NCBI GenBank assembly: GCA_963674895.2
Contig: CAXXCY010000003.1
Coordinates: 1,922,001 to 1,986,000 of the forward strand
Length of the DNA: 64,000 nt
Source: CAXXOK01 sp963674895
GTDB lineage: Bacteria; Bacillota; Clostridia; Christensenellales; Aristaeellaceae
Reading direction: 5' to 3'
Position numbers and translations under genes: made by a program. Position 1 is the stretch's first letter, and each line of letters starts with the position of its first letter. The notes beneath the pieces were generated by a model. The model saw only the letters and a list, made by a program, of their open reading frames with translations. It made no database searches and was not told the origin of the DNA. Shown here in pieces: positions 14,996-24,983 of the stretch.

Positions 14996-15673
14996 TTACG
15001 CCCGACAGGCGGTGAGCGCCATCACCCGGCGCGCGCCCGCGGCGTACAGCACCCGCGCGCACTCGCACACCGTGGCGCCGGTCGTCAAAACGTCGTCGAT
15101 CAGAAGCACGCTGCGGTCCCGCACCGCCTGCGCGCCGCTTTCATCCGGAGCGAACGCGCCGACGATCTGCCTCCTGCGCTCCTCCCGCCCCATGCCCACC
15201 TGCGACTTGGCGTGGCGCACGCGCAGCAGCGCCCGGGGCGCCTGCGGCAGGCCTGTAACGGCGGCAAACGCGTCGCACAGCACCTGCGCCTGCACGTAGC
15301 CCCGGCGCTGTGCCTGCCGGGGATGCGACGGCACCCATACGCACAGTTCCGCCGCGCGAAGCTTCGGCATCAGCATAAACCGCCGGGCCATGCCCGCGGC
15401 CAGAGGGTGCGCGGCGGCCCTGTCGGACATATATTTCAGGCTCTGCGTCAACCCGGCCGCCATGCCCGCATAAGCGTACGCGGCCGCGGAAAGCACCTGC
15501 GCCCCCCGGAACAGCAGCTCCTCGTCCTTTCGCTTGAGCGTGCAGCGGTCAAGCGCCGTTTGGCACGCGCCGCATAAAAGCCCTTCTTCCACGGCCAGCA
15601 TACAGCCGCACCCGTGGCAGCAAAGCCTTTGCGGGAACAGAAGGCTGAGCGCGCCGTCCAGCGCCCCGCTCAT
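14996..15673 (-). CDS. ComF family phosphoribosyltransferase-like protein
   Basis: A 225-residue ComF/GntX-family protein. The N-terminus has a four-cysteine zinc finger (CCHGCGC..CGAC). The C-terminus has the PRPP-binding motif VLLIDDVLTTGATV of type I phosphoribosyltransferases, and VPSHPRQAQRRGYVQAQVLC is typical of ComF. In Bacillus ComF helps the ComFA helicase import single-stranded DNA; here no comFA is adjacent. Its ATG overlaps the recD2 stop (ATGA), so it is translationally coupled to recD2. Confidence 0.9.
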   Translation of the reverse strand: MSGALDGALSLLFPQRLCCHGCGCMLAVEEGLLCGACQTALDRCTLKRKDEELLFRGAQVLSAAAYAYAGMAAGLTQSLKYMSDRAAAHPLAAGMARRFMLMPKLRAAELCVWVPSHPRQAQRRGYVQAQVLCDAFAAVTGLPQAPRALLRVRHAKSQVGMGREERRRQIVGAFAPDESGAQAVRDRSVLLIDDVLTTGATVCECARVLYAAGARRVMALTACRA

Positions 15674-17895
15674 TGCACGGAGGCCTCCAGCCGCGCCCTG
15701 AGCGTCGTGTACCGCCTGACCACGCGGTTGTTTTCCACCATCCGCGCGATCACGTCCTCCCGCCCGACCAGCACCACCAGCTCCCGCGCGCGTGTGAGCG
15801 CGGTGTAGAGCAGGTTGCGCGCCATGAGCATCGGCGGGCCGCCGACCACGGGCATCACCACCACGGGGAACTCGCTCCCCTGGCTCTTGTGCACGGTCAG
15901 GCAATAGGCAAGCTCCAAAAGGTCCAGCTGTTCCCGCTGGTAGGTTACGCGGCGCTCCTCGTCAAAGCACACGGTCATCTCATGCTGGGAAGCGTCGATG
16001 CTTTCGATGTACCCGACGTCGCCGTTGAACACGCCCGCGCCTTCCTCCCGCCCCTCCGCCGTATCGCGGATATAGGAGATCTGGTAGTTGTTCTTGATCT
16101 GGATCACCTTGTCCCCCTCGCGGAACTCCGTGTCCCCGTGCGTGAGCATCCGCAGATCCCTGCGCGCGGGATTGAGCGTGTTTTGCAGCACACGGTTCAG
16201 GGCAAAGCTTCCGCAATCGCCCTTCTTGGTGGGGGTCAATACCTGTATGGTACGCGCGACGGCGCATCTGCGGTTTTTGACGGGGATGCCCAGATACTCC
16301 GGCAGACGGGCGGACAGGAGCTCGCAGATAGTTTTGGCGGCCTCGGCCGGGCCTGGCCGCCGCTCGAAGAAAAAATCGGAGTCCTTCCTGTTCAGGAAGG
16401 GCATATTCCCCTCGTTGATGCGGTGCGAATTGAGCACGATCATGCTCTGTTCGGCCTGGCGGAAGATTTCCGTCAGGCGCACGGTGGGCAATACGTCGCT
16501 TTGCAGCAGGTCGCGCAGCACGTTGCCCGCGCCCACGCTTGGCAGCTGGTCCGCGTCGCCGACCAAAATCAGCCGTGTTCCCGGAAGCGTGGCCGCCAGG
16601 AGCGCGCGCATCAGGGTGACGTCCACCATGCTCATCTCGTCCACGATCAGGCAGTCCGTTTCCAGCGGGGTTTCCTCCCGCCGCTGGAACACGCCGCTCT
16701 CGCCGTTGTATTCCAGCATCCGGTGGATAGTTTTCGCCTCCGCCCCCGTCGCCTCCGTGATGCGCTTGGCGGCGCGGCCCGTGGGCGCGCAGAGCATGAT
16801 TTCGTTATCCTCGCACAGCAAATGCAAAATGCACTTGATGATGGTGGTTTTCCCCGTGCCCGGGCCGCCGGTGATGATGAGCACGCCCTCTTCCACGGCG
16901 CCGCGCACGGCCTTGCGCTGCAGTTCGCTCAGGCGGATATCGAGCTTTTCCTCCAGCGAGGCGATCCTGCGCGGAAAATCATCCACCTTTTTATAGGGCC
17001 GGGATTCCATCAGGTATTTCAGCCGCAGGGCGATCTCCTGTTCGGCGTGGAAAAACCAGGGCAGGCAGAGGCATTCCTCCTCCTGGTCCGGCATCTGCGC
17101 CGCGATGATCATCCGCTGCAAAAGCGCCTGTGTGATCTGGTTCTCCACCAGCTCCTCCCCGATGTTCAGCAGCCCGCATGCCTGCTGCCTGAGCATCGGC
17201 CTGGGCATGTAGGTGTGCCCGAAGCTGTTCGCCGCTTCCGAGAGCAGGTGGTACAGCGCCGAGCGGAGCCTGAACTCGCTTTGCGGATCGACGCCCATGC
17301 TCAGGGCGATGCGGTCGGCGGTCAGAAAGCCGACGCCGTCGATATCGGTCACCAAACGGTAGGGGTTTTCGCGGATCAGCGGGATGGTGTCTCCGCCATA
17401 GCGCTTGGCGATCTTGGTGGAGAGGTTCGCGGAAATGCCGTAGTTCTGCAGAAAAATCATCACGCGGCGCAGGCTGACCTGCGCCGTGTAGCTCTCGATA
17501 ATCATCGCGGCCTTTTTAGGGCCTATGCCGGCGATCTCCGTCAGCCGGTCCGGCGTCGCGTCCAGCACCGCGATCGTCTCCAGCCCGAAGCGGCCGACGA
17601 TCAGCTTGGCCGTGGCGGGGCCCACGCCGCGGATCAGGCCGGACCCCAGGTAGCGCTCGATCGCCGACAGGGAATCCGGCGGCGCGATTTCATATTGTTT
17701 GGCATGGAACTGGCGGCCGTAAACGGGATGCTCCCCCCAGGCGCCGGAAAACGTGACAGTCTCGCCCGCGGAAAGCTGCGGCATCACGCCGACCACCGTC
17801 TGTTCGTTCGGGCCCGCCTGAACGCGCAGCACCGAATAGCCGTTTTCCTCGTTGCGGAACGTCGTATCCAGCACCGTCGCCGTAAGCTGTTCCAT
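15670..17895 (-). CDS. recD2: RecD2-type ATP-dependent DNA helicase
   Basis: A 741-residue SF1B 5'-3' helicase acting in DNA repair without RecBC. The N-terminal region carries an OB-like part and helix-hairpin-helix repeats (RGVGPATAK, IAGIGPKKAAMI, DIDGVGFLTAD), which distinguish RecD2 from RecD. The motor has Walker A TGGPGTGKTT near residue 350, DEMSMVD (motif II), VGDADQLPSVG (motif III) and LTVHKSQGSEFP (motif V). ATG 17895 is chosen because GGAG precedes it and the upstream frame is non-coding in character. It is followed by comF with a 4-base overlap. Confidence 0.95.
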   Translation of the reverse strand: MEQLTATVLDTTFRNEENGYSVLRVQAGPNEQTVVGVMPQLSAGETVTFSGAWGEHPVYGRQFHAKQYEIAPPDSLSAIERYLGSGLIRGVGPATAKLIVGRFGLETIAVLDATPDRLTEIAGIGPKKAAMIIESYTAQVSLRRVMIFLQNYGISANLSTKIAKRYGGDTIPLIRENPYRLVTDIDGVGFLTADRIALSMGVDPQSEFRLRSALYHLLSEAANSFGHTYMPRPMLRQQACGLLNIGEELVENQITQALLQRMIIAAQMPDQEEECLCLPWFFHAEQEIALRLKYLMESRPYKKVDDFPRRIASLEEKLDIRLSELQRKAVRGAVEEGVLIITGGPGTGKTTIIKCILHLLCEDNEIMLCAPTGRAAKRITEATGAEAKTIHRMLEYNGESGVFQRREETPLETDCLIVDEMSMVDVTLMRALLAATLPGTRLILVGDADQLPSVGAGNVLRDLLQSDVLPTVRLTEIFRQAEQSMIVLNSHRINEGNMPFLNRKDSDFFFERRPGPAEAAKTICELLSARLPEYLGIPVKNRRCAVARTIQVLTPTKKGDCGSFALNRVLQNTLNPARRDLRMLTHGDTEFREGDKVIQIKNNYQISYIRDTAEGREEGAGVFNGDVGYIESIDASQHEMTVCFDEERRVTYQREQLDLLELAYCLTVHKSQGSEFPVVVMPVVGGPPMLMARNLLYTALTRARELVVLVGREDVIARMVENNRVVRRYTTLRARLEASVQ

Positions 17896-18242
17896 TGACT
17901 CACTCCATTTCGTATGGATTATACCATAATCCCGCAAAACCATACAATATATGCCATATTTCTCAGTATTATTACGATGTGTGTTTATTTTGTGAGACAT
18001 TCTTCACCTTGGTTAAGAGATTGTGATAATTATTTTAACTAACTCTAACATATTCTATATATAGTTGTTTTACAACTGTCACTCTACTATAATATGCGTA
18101 AGGATTTATGCGGAGAGTGAATAGAGTCGTCACATAAATCGCGGCCATATTTTAGCTGGATGATTGATCTGACGCTTTATATGAACCGATATACAGGCAG
18201 TTTCGCATATTCGCTTACGTTCTAAGATCGGAGGCGTGCCAT
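17896..18242. other. AT-rich intergenic region between divergent recD2 and a peptidoglycan-binding gene
   Basis: These 347 bases are far richer in A and T than their surroundings. They hold the promoter at 18065-18093 and, inside it, a small dyad (GTTGT..ACAAC). No open frame or RNA gene was recognised. Confidence 0.5.
18065..18093 (+). promoter_or_regulatory. Promoter of the peptidoglycan-binding protein
   Basis: TTGTTT (18065-18070), 17 bases, then consensus TATAAT (18088-18093). It leaves a leader of about 140 bases. Confidence 0.65.
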
Positions 18243-18800
18243 TTGGTTCACAATCGATCTATCAGAGTCATATGTTTTATAGTATGCCTAGCGCTGTGTA
18301 TGAGCATAGCGGGTCCTGCTTTGGCGTATAATACCATTATCTACGGCTCCGTGGACGATCTTGTGCTGAAAATGCAGCGCGCTTTACAGGCGCTTGGATA
18401 TCTGGGCGCCGCAGAGCGTGACGGCGTATTCGGCCGGAAAACGCTGGTCGCGATCTGCTGGTTTCAGGCCGATATGAATATGGTCGTCGACGGTATTCCG
18501 GGGGACGAAACCCTGTCAAAGCTCTACGATCTGTATGATACCGCCGTATCCACGACGCTGGATACGGACACATCCGAGTTTCAGCGTCTTTCCTTTGGCA
18601 GCAAGGGCCTTCTGGTGCAGTATCTGCAGAGGAGGCTGGCCGATCTGGGGTACTACCGCGGCTATGTGGACGGGTTTTACGGCGTGCAGACCAAGCAGGC
18701 CGTCATCAAGTATCAGGAGGATAGCCGGTTGTTCGTCGACGGGGTCGTCAATTCCGATACCTGGGTCAGCCTGTTCGGCACGCTGAACCCGCCTGTGTAG
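18243..18800 (+). CDS. Exported protein with two peptidoglycan-binding domains
   Basis: A 185-residue protein with an N-terminal signal peptide (hydrophobic core about residues 9-25, cleavage probably after PALA). It carries two PG_binding_1 modules: VLKMQRALQALGYL..DGVFGRKTLVAICWFQ (about residues 40-80) and VQYLQRRLADLGYY..DGFYGVQTKQAVIKYQ (about 122-165). No catalytic domain is attached, unlike the usual cortex hydrolases. It probably binds cell wall or cortex. The start is TTG 18243, supported by GGAGG at 18230-18234 at good spacing. Confidence 0.88.
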   Translation: MVHNRSIRVICFIVCLALCMSIAGPALAYNTIIYGSVDDLVLKMQRALQALGYLGAAERDGVFGRKTLVAICWFQADMNMVVDGIPGDETLSKLYDLYDTAVSTTLDTDTSEFQRLSFGSKGLLVQYLQRRLADLGYYRGYVDGFYGVQTKQAVIKYQEDSRLFVDGVVNSDTWVSLFGTLNPPV

Positions 18801-18812
18801 CAAGCGTATTCT

Positions 18813-19301
18813 TTAGTTCTGCAGCCAATCCTGGTAGCGGTCCTTCGGATAGAGGCTTTTGATCATATGAATCATAAACTGATACTCCTCCTGAGAAAAA
18901 AAGGAGGCGTATTTTTGGTACAGCACGCGCAGCGCGGAAAGGCTTTCATGTTGCAGCGCATATTCATTCAGCCTCTCGAAATTGGATGAAAACGGAGACA
19001 AGCGGTCAAACAGCAACCCCATCAGGTCGTCCGTCATGTACTCGATATCGCGCAGCGTCAGTCGCTTCGTCTGATAATTCTCCACCATGATGCACATGCT
19101 GGACTTCGTCAGCCTGTTGAGCTCCACCAGCATGTGGTGCTCCAGCCGCTCGCGCATCTGCTCCAGCGTTTCCCGCGCGGGAGAATACTGCCCCATCTGG
19201 TAGGTGATCGCCTGGGACAGCGGGGTAGACATTAAAAACAAGGCTCCAAGCCATGGCTTGAGCGCATCGTTTACTTCGTCCAAATTGACGGGAACGGGCA
19301 T
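18813..19301 (-). CDS. Hypothetical protein, 162 aa
   Basis: Not recognised. The protein is soluble and mostly helical. It has a hydrophobic patch near residues 16-32 (LKPWLGALFLMSTPLSQAI) too polar for a membrane segment, and no cysteine-rich or catalytic motif apart from one Cys. ATG 19301 is preceded by GGAGG at good spacing on the minus strand. The longer open frame upstream is AT-rich and unsupported. It lies between the peptidoglycan-binding gene (convergent) and dnaA (divergent). Confidence 0.6.
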   Translation of the reverse strand: MPVPVNLDEVNDALKPWLGALFLMSTPLSQAITYQMGQYSPARETLEQMRERLEHHMLVELNRLTKSSMCIMVENYQTKRLTLRDIEYMTDDLMGLLFDRLSPFSSNFERLNEYALQHESLSALRVLYQKYASFFSQEEYQFMIHMIKSLYPKDRYQDWLQN

Positions 19302-19823
19302 GTTACCATCCTCCGGCCGGCGCTGTATCCGCCGCAGATGCGGGTTGCGCCTAAACCAATATTCTACATTTTCGTTACTTTTTCCTTTCCGCTCTTCACA
19401 TATTCGCCGCGATATCCATCCATGAATACCGCAATGTCCTTTACTGTCGGCTTTGCTGCGGTTCACAGTTTTTTAAGATGAAATTACTGTTATAATTATT
19501 CTATTTTAGTCACATTTGCTACTTTTATAAGCGATGTCATGCGGATGGAATCAACACCTTGCGCCGTTCGGTTTTTACGACTACCATCACTTGTAGTGCG
19601 GCACCGCACAGCCGCTGAATAGTATTCAATATAAGCATCCGCAAGGGTTCTTGCCAAGCCGCCGTAATTCTGCTATGATTGAAAAGACAAATCGGCACAT
19701 CCCGATTGGGATTTCCAAAGAACGCAGACGAGGAGAATGTGCACATTTTTAATGATGAAAATTGTGCATATTTATTGACTAAATCTTGAATAATCGGTAC
19801 TCTAGCCGGAAGGATGGAACGGT
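19302..19823. other. AT-rich intergenic region upstream of dnaA
   Basis: These 522 bases hold the dnaA promoter and two sequences one base away from the DnaA-box consensus: TTAGTCACA at 19506-19514 (+) and ATATGCACA on the minus strand at 19771-19763. Palindromic ATGTGCACAT lies at about 19737-19746. No clear gene was found. Confidence 0.45.
19775..19803 (+). promoter_or_regulatory. dnaA promoter
   Basis: TTGACT (19775-19780), 17 bases, TACTCT (19798-19803). The near-DnaA-box at 19763-19771 almost touches the -35 element, which would suit autoregulation. Confidence 0.5.
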
Positions 19824-21149
19824 TTGCAAAACGCTGAAGACGTCTGGAGCAGGGCCTGCAAGATTTTGAAAGACGACATGACCGCCGTGTCCTATGAGAC
19901 ATGGATCAAGTCTGCACTCAAACCCTATGCAATCCTGGACCACTGCTTCCTGATCGAATGTGTGAATGCGCTGATGCGCGATTTCGGCGTGGACCGTTAT
20001 CTGCATAAAATCCAATCAGCTGTGACCAGCGCCGCGGGCGAAAACGTGACGGTGGAAATCCTCAATCACGACGAGCTGCTGCGGCGCAGGGCCGAGCTGC
20101 AGGCCAAGCTCAACAGCGCCAATCCGTGCCTGCTCAACGCCAAATATACCTTCGATACCTTTGTTGTAGGCTCCAGCAACCGGTTCGCCCACGCCGTGTC
20201 CCTGGCGGTCGCCGAGGTGCCCGCCAAGGCGTACAACCCGCTGTTCATCTACGGCGGCGTGGGGCTTGGCAAAACGCATCTGATGCACGCGATCGGCCAG
20301 TACGCCCACGAGCTGTATCCCGAGATGAAGATCGTTTACATCACCAGCGAGGATTTTACCAACCAGCTCATCCAGGCCATGCAGAACAATGAAAACCAGC
20401 GCTTCCGGGACCTGTACCGTACGGTTGACCTGCTGCTGGTGGACGATATCCAGTTCATTGCGGGCAAACAGGCGACGGAAGAGGAGTTCTTCCATACGTT
20501 CAATCATCTCCGCGAGGCGGGCAAGCAAATCGTCGTCACCAGCGACAAGCCTCCCAAGGAGATCACCAAGCTGGAGCAGCGCCTATGCAGCCGCTTTGAG
20601 GGCGGACTGCTGGCAGATATCCAGCGCCCGGACTTTGAAACGCGTTTCGCCATCCTGCGCAAGAAGGCCGAATACGACCACCTGCGCATCGGGGATGATA
20701 TCCTGTCGCTGATCGCCGAAAAGGTCGCCTCCAACGTGCGCGAGCTGGAGGGTTCGCTGACAAGGCTGACAGCCTACTCCTCGCTCACCCACCGGCCTAT
20801 CGATATGCAGCTGGCGTCCGAGGCACTGCGCGATTTGTTCAACCGCAGCGAATCCACCAAAGTGACCACCGATACCCTGCAGGAGGCTGTGGCAAGCTAC
20901 TACGGCATCACCGTGGACGATTTGAAAAGCCCGCGCCGCAACCATGAAATCACCGTGCCGCGCCAGATCGCGATGTTTTTGACTCGCGAGATGCTGGGCC
21001 TGAGCCTGACCAAGATCGGCGACGCGTTCGGCGGCCGCCACTATACCACCGTAATGAGCTCGATTGACAAGGTCGAGGCCTCCATCAAGCAATCGCCGAG
21101 CCTCGCGAGCCTTCTGGACGATATCCGCCGGTCGGTGAAGGAACCCTGA
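19824..21149 (+). CDS. dnaA: Chromosomal replication initiator DnaA
   Basis: A 441-residue DnaA. Domain I is short, and domain III is the AAA+ ATPase with Walker A GGVGLGKTHL (144-153), Walker B LLLVDDIQF (203-211), sensor VVTSDKPP and arginine-finger region LEQRLCSRFEGGL. Domain IV (about 345-441) has VPRQIAMFLTREM. Its signature helix reads FGGRHYTTVMSS where nearly all DnaA proteins have GGRDHTTV; the Asp-His pair that helps read the DnaA box is His406-Tyr407 here. The start is TTG 19824 with GGAAGGA upstream. Unlike most Firmicutes, dnaN, recF and gyrB are not adjacent. A strong terminator follows. Confidence 0.95.
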   Translation: MQNAEDVWSRACKILKDDMTAVSYETWIKSALKPYAILDHCFLIECVNALMRDFGVDRYLHKIQSAVTSAAGENVTVEILNHDELLRRRAELQAKLNSANPCLLNAKYTFDTFVVGSSNRFAHAVSLAVAEVPAKAYNPLFIYGGVGLGKTHLMHAIGQYAHELYPEMKIVYITSEDFTNQLIQAMQNNENQRFRDLYRTVDLLLVDDIQFIAGKQATEEEFFHTFNHLREAGKQIVVTSDKPPKEITKLEQRLCSRFEGGLLADIQRPDFETRFAILRKKAEYDHLRIGDDILSLIAEKVASNVRELEGSLTRLTAYSSLTHRPIDMQLASEALRDLFNRSESTKVTTDTLQEAVASYYGITVDDLKSPRRNHEITVPRQIAMFLTREMLGLSLTKIGDAFGGRHYTTVMSSIDKVEASIKQSPSLASLLDDIRRSVKEP

Positions 21150-21177
21150 CCGGTGCTTCATCCGGGTGTATATGACA

Positions 21178-21213
21178 AGCGGCCCGCCAATGCATAAGCG
21201 GGCCGCTTTTTTT
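21178..21213 (+). terminator. dnaA terminator
   Basis: A perfect 10-bp stem (AGCGGCCCGC with GCGGGCCGCT) with a 10-base loop is followed by a run of seven T. Confidence 0.9.
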
Positions 21214-21233
21214 CATTTTCCACATTTCACTCG

Positions 21234-22361
21234 TTATTTGCGCTTTTTGTACCAAACGAACGCCGATCCCGCGGCCAATAGCGCAATCAGGCTGATTCCC
21301 GCCCACAGCCACGGGCGGTATATATCCCCCGTCTGCATCGCCGGAAGTCCGTTGCCAATCATTTCCACATAGCGATAGACGGAATCATCCAAATCGTACC
21401 CCGCCAGGATTCCCAAGGCGGGATTCCAGACAAGCTTCCCGGCGCCGCTTGCGTTCGTGGACACGTAAATACGGTCGGTTACATACGGTACCAGTATATG
21501 GTCCGTATCAAAAAACAACGCGTACTCTTCGCCGGAGAATATCACGTGCCCATCGATCACGCGGAAATATCCATAATCCGCCCAAGCCCACACAGCGCCG
21601 TAACCCGCATTGACATTGGTAAACTCGCCGTATCCGCCCGTGATGAGCGCGTCAAGGAATAACAGAGCGCTGCTATCCGGATCCAATCCGTCCACAGTCG
21701 ACGTAATTTCCCCGCCGGACAAGCTGAACAAATCTGCGGATACTCCTTCCGTATAAGCGCCCGAGACATAAACATCCGTCGTTCCGCCGCGAATAGTAAT
21801 ACTTTCTCCGAATTCGGCAAACAACCCAAATGACCCGAATGAATCATCAACAAATATATCGAGGGCTCCGCTCTCGATCGTCAGGCTGTTATAGGTAATA
21901 ATTCCGAATGAATCCAAGGCCGGCAACGTGTTGTCAATACTGATGTTGAGGATGCCCGTACCGTCCGCCGTACCGTCCCTGATCCACAGATTCCCCTCCA
22001 CCGCAATGCCGGCCGGGCTGATCGCTGTATTCCCGCTATAGGTAAGAAAGCTGTGACCCAGAAGTTTGAGCACCAGGTCGCCGTCGGCGTAGAGCAGTTC
22101 GTCATAGCTGTTCATCGTATTGATCACGGCGTTCTTCAGCCAAAGGGTAGCCGGAGATGTGCTTGTATCGAGATACGCGTTCCAGTCGGCGGACGAACCG
22201 CCGCCGCTGTTATTCCAGTATGGGCTTGACGCGTTGATTGTTACGCCGTTGACCTCCGCCAAGGTGGCGTTGGCGGCCAAAGCCGCGGAGGCGGACATGC
22301 AAATAAGAAAGACGGCGAGAAAAATTGTTCTTCGGATGCATACTGTGATTTTCTGATTCAA
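21234..22361 (-). CDS. Secreted cell-wall-anchored surface protein (paralogue 1)
   Basis: A 375-residue protein with a signal peptide (hydrophobic core about residues 10-28, cleavage near ALA). It has a long beta-rich central region with repeated strands such as GDLVLKLLGHS, GNLWIRDGTADGTGILNI and NSLTIESGALDIFV, like carbohydrate-binding beta-helix surface proteins. The C-terminus has a sorting signal: a QTGD motif, a hydrophobic helix (about 350-370) and WYKKRK. It is a paralogue of the next gene: both share the PYW-N-GGGSxADWNA region and the anchor. The start appears to be TTG with GGTGAGG upstream. Function is unknown; adhesion or glycan binding is inferred. Confidence 0.75.
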   Translation of the reverse strand: MNQKITVCIRRTIFLAVFLICMSASAALAANATLAEVNGVTINASSPYWNNSGGGSSADWNAYLDTSTSPATLWLKNAVINTMNSYDELLYADGDLVLKLLGHSFLTYSGNTAISPAGIAVEGNLWIRDGTADGTGILNISIDNTLPALDSFGIITYNSLTIESGALDIFVDDSFGSFGLFAEFGESITIRGGTTDVYVSGAYTEGVSADLFSLSGGEITSTVDGLDPDSSALLFLDALITGGYGEFTNVNAGYGAVWAWADYGYFRVIDGHVIFSGEEYALFFDTDHILVPYVTDRIYVSTNASGAGKLVWNPALGILAGYDLDDSVYRYVEMIGNGLPAMQTGDIYRPWLWAGISLIALLAAGSAFVWYKKRK

Positions 22362-22528
22362 TGTAACCTCACCATACGGTCGTATTGCCGCCTGCTATCG
22401 GGAATGATATAAGCAGTATACCCAACCGCACGCGCAACGTCAACCAACCCTGTGCCTTTATGAGGATCCGTATCCAACCGCAGACCGCGTATGATTATAA
22501 AAAACCCGTACCTGTGATGGATCGCAGC

Positions 22529-23674
22529 CTATTTCCGCCTTCTGAACCAAACGAACGCCGCACCGCCCAGCAGCAGCGCCCCCAGCCCGACGCCCAGCCA
22601 CAGCCACAGGCTTGCGGAGTCGCCTGTCTGCGGATAGTCGTCTTTATAGCCTCGCAGTTCCACGTATCGGAACATGCTTGGGCCGCTTTGGTTGCTTGCC
22701 AATTGCCCTTTGGACGGATCCCAAACGAACATTCCGGCCCCGCTGCTGTTTTCGGATACCAAGATGGATCCGGTCACGATCGGGACGACCGTATCAGGCG
22801 TATCGAAATACATCGCGTCCAGCAAGCCGGAGACGATTACCCGGCCGCCGGTCACCCGGAAATCCTCCGGCTGTCCCGCCGCCCACGCCAGGCCGCTCGC
22901 ATCCGACAGGCTGGTAAACCGGCACTCCCCGCCGGTAATCAGCGCTTCAGCAAACCATATCGTAACAGCTCCGAACTGCGGAGTCGAAGCGTTTGCGGTT
23001 ACATTGAAGGTTCCGTTCGTCACCGTCAGCTGCGGCGCCTGAACGGCAAATACCTTGGGAGCGGAAGAATTCACGGTGAGTACGCCGCCGTTCACGATCA
23101 GTTGTCCTCCCGGAACGATGCCGTAGGATTCGTCCGTATCACTCAGGATGATATGGAGCGCTCCGCTTTCCATCGTAAAGCTGTAGGCAGGATCACCGAC
23201 CATGATACCGTCAAGGACGCTGGGGGCCGAATGGGCATGTGTTATCTGAATGGTCAGCGTTCCCGAGCCGTTCCCCGATCCGTCCGATATCTTCAGATTG
23301 CCGTTGACAAAAATACCCACAGGGCCATCGTAGGCATTCGGGCTGCCGCCGATGCTGCTGTTCCCCGTAAGCGCTATATTGAGATCCCCATCCGCGGATA
23401 TATATTTCCCATCGCCGTTCGTGTCGTTGATGACGGCGTCCTTCAATCGCAGCGTCGGCGTGGATGTGCTTGTGTCAAAGAACGCGTTCCAATCCGCGGC
23501 GGACCCGCCGCCGCCGTTCTTCCAGTACGGGTCGGCGGCAGTCAACAGCGTGCCGTTTAGCTGGACGTCCGCGGCGCCGGCTGCAAGGGCTGCGGTCGCT
23601 CCCAGGCAAAGCAGCAACACGAATATTAAAACGGCAATACGAATGCGTATTACGATGGTATGATTCATCATCAT
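22529..23674 (-). CDS. Secreted cell-wall-anchored surface protein (paralogue 2)
   Basis: A 381-residue paralogue of the gene downstream. A signal peptide (core about residues 9-30) leads into a PYWKNGGGGSAADWNAFFDTSTS block and repeated beta-strand units of the type GDLNIALTGNS, GNLKISDGSGNGSGTLTI and FTMESGALHIIL. The C-terminus is PQTGD, a hydrophobic helix and RRRK, a typical sortase sorting signal. Three Met codons open the frame; the third (23668) has the best spacing from GAGG, so the true start is uncertain by two codons. The tandem arrangement suggests gene duplication. Confidence 0.75.
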   Translation of the reverse strand: MMMNHTIVIRIRIAVLIFVLLLCLGATAALAAGAADVQLNGTLLTAADPYWKNGGGGSAADWNAFFDTSTSTPTLRLKDAVINDTNGDGKYISADGDLNIALTGNSSIGGSPNAYDGPVGIFVNGNLKISDGSGNGSGTLTIQITHAHSAPSVLDGIMVGDPAYSFTMESGALHIILSDTDESYGIVPGGQLIVNGGVLTVNSSAPKVFAVQAPQLTVTNGTFNVTANASTPQFGAVTIWFAEALITGGECRFTSLSDASGLAWAAGQPEDFRVTGGRVIVSGLLDAMYFDTPDTVVPIVTGSILVSENSSGAGMFVWDPSKGQLASNQSGPSMFRYVELRGYKDDYPQTGDSASLWLWLGVGLGALLLGGAAFVWFRRRK

Positions 23675-23825
23675 GACCTCATTTCACATATAATATTTAT
23701 TTTTATTTGAAAAGTATACTGAAAGTATTATCGGATGTCAACAATAAATCCTATTAATCCATTTCGGTTGATTGCATCTATGTTGTGTTTTTGTGCATGA
23801 TAAAGAATTGCGTTTGAATGACGCT

Positions 23826-24960
<1,135 letters not shown>

Positions 24961-24983
<23 letters not shown>

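Noticed and set aside
15673..17898. A 741-codon open frame antisense to recD2
   Set aside because: It mirrors a gene with all helicase motifs; long antisense frames are expected in GC-rich codon-biased DNA, and its sequence matches no domain.
19302..19823. oriC upstream of dnaA
   Set aside because: Only two near-matches to the DnaA box and no clear unwinding element or box cluster.
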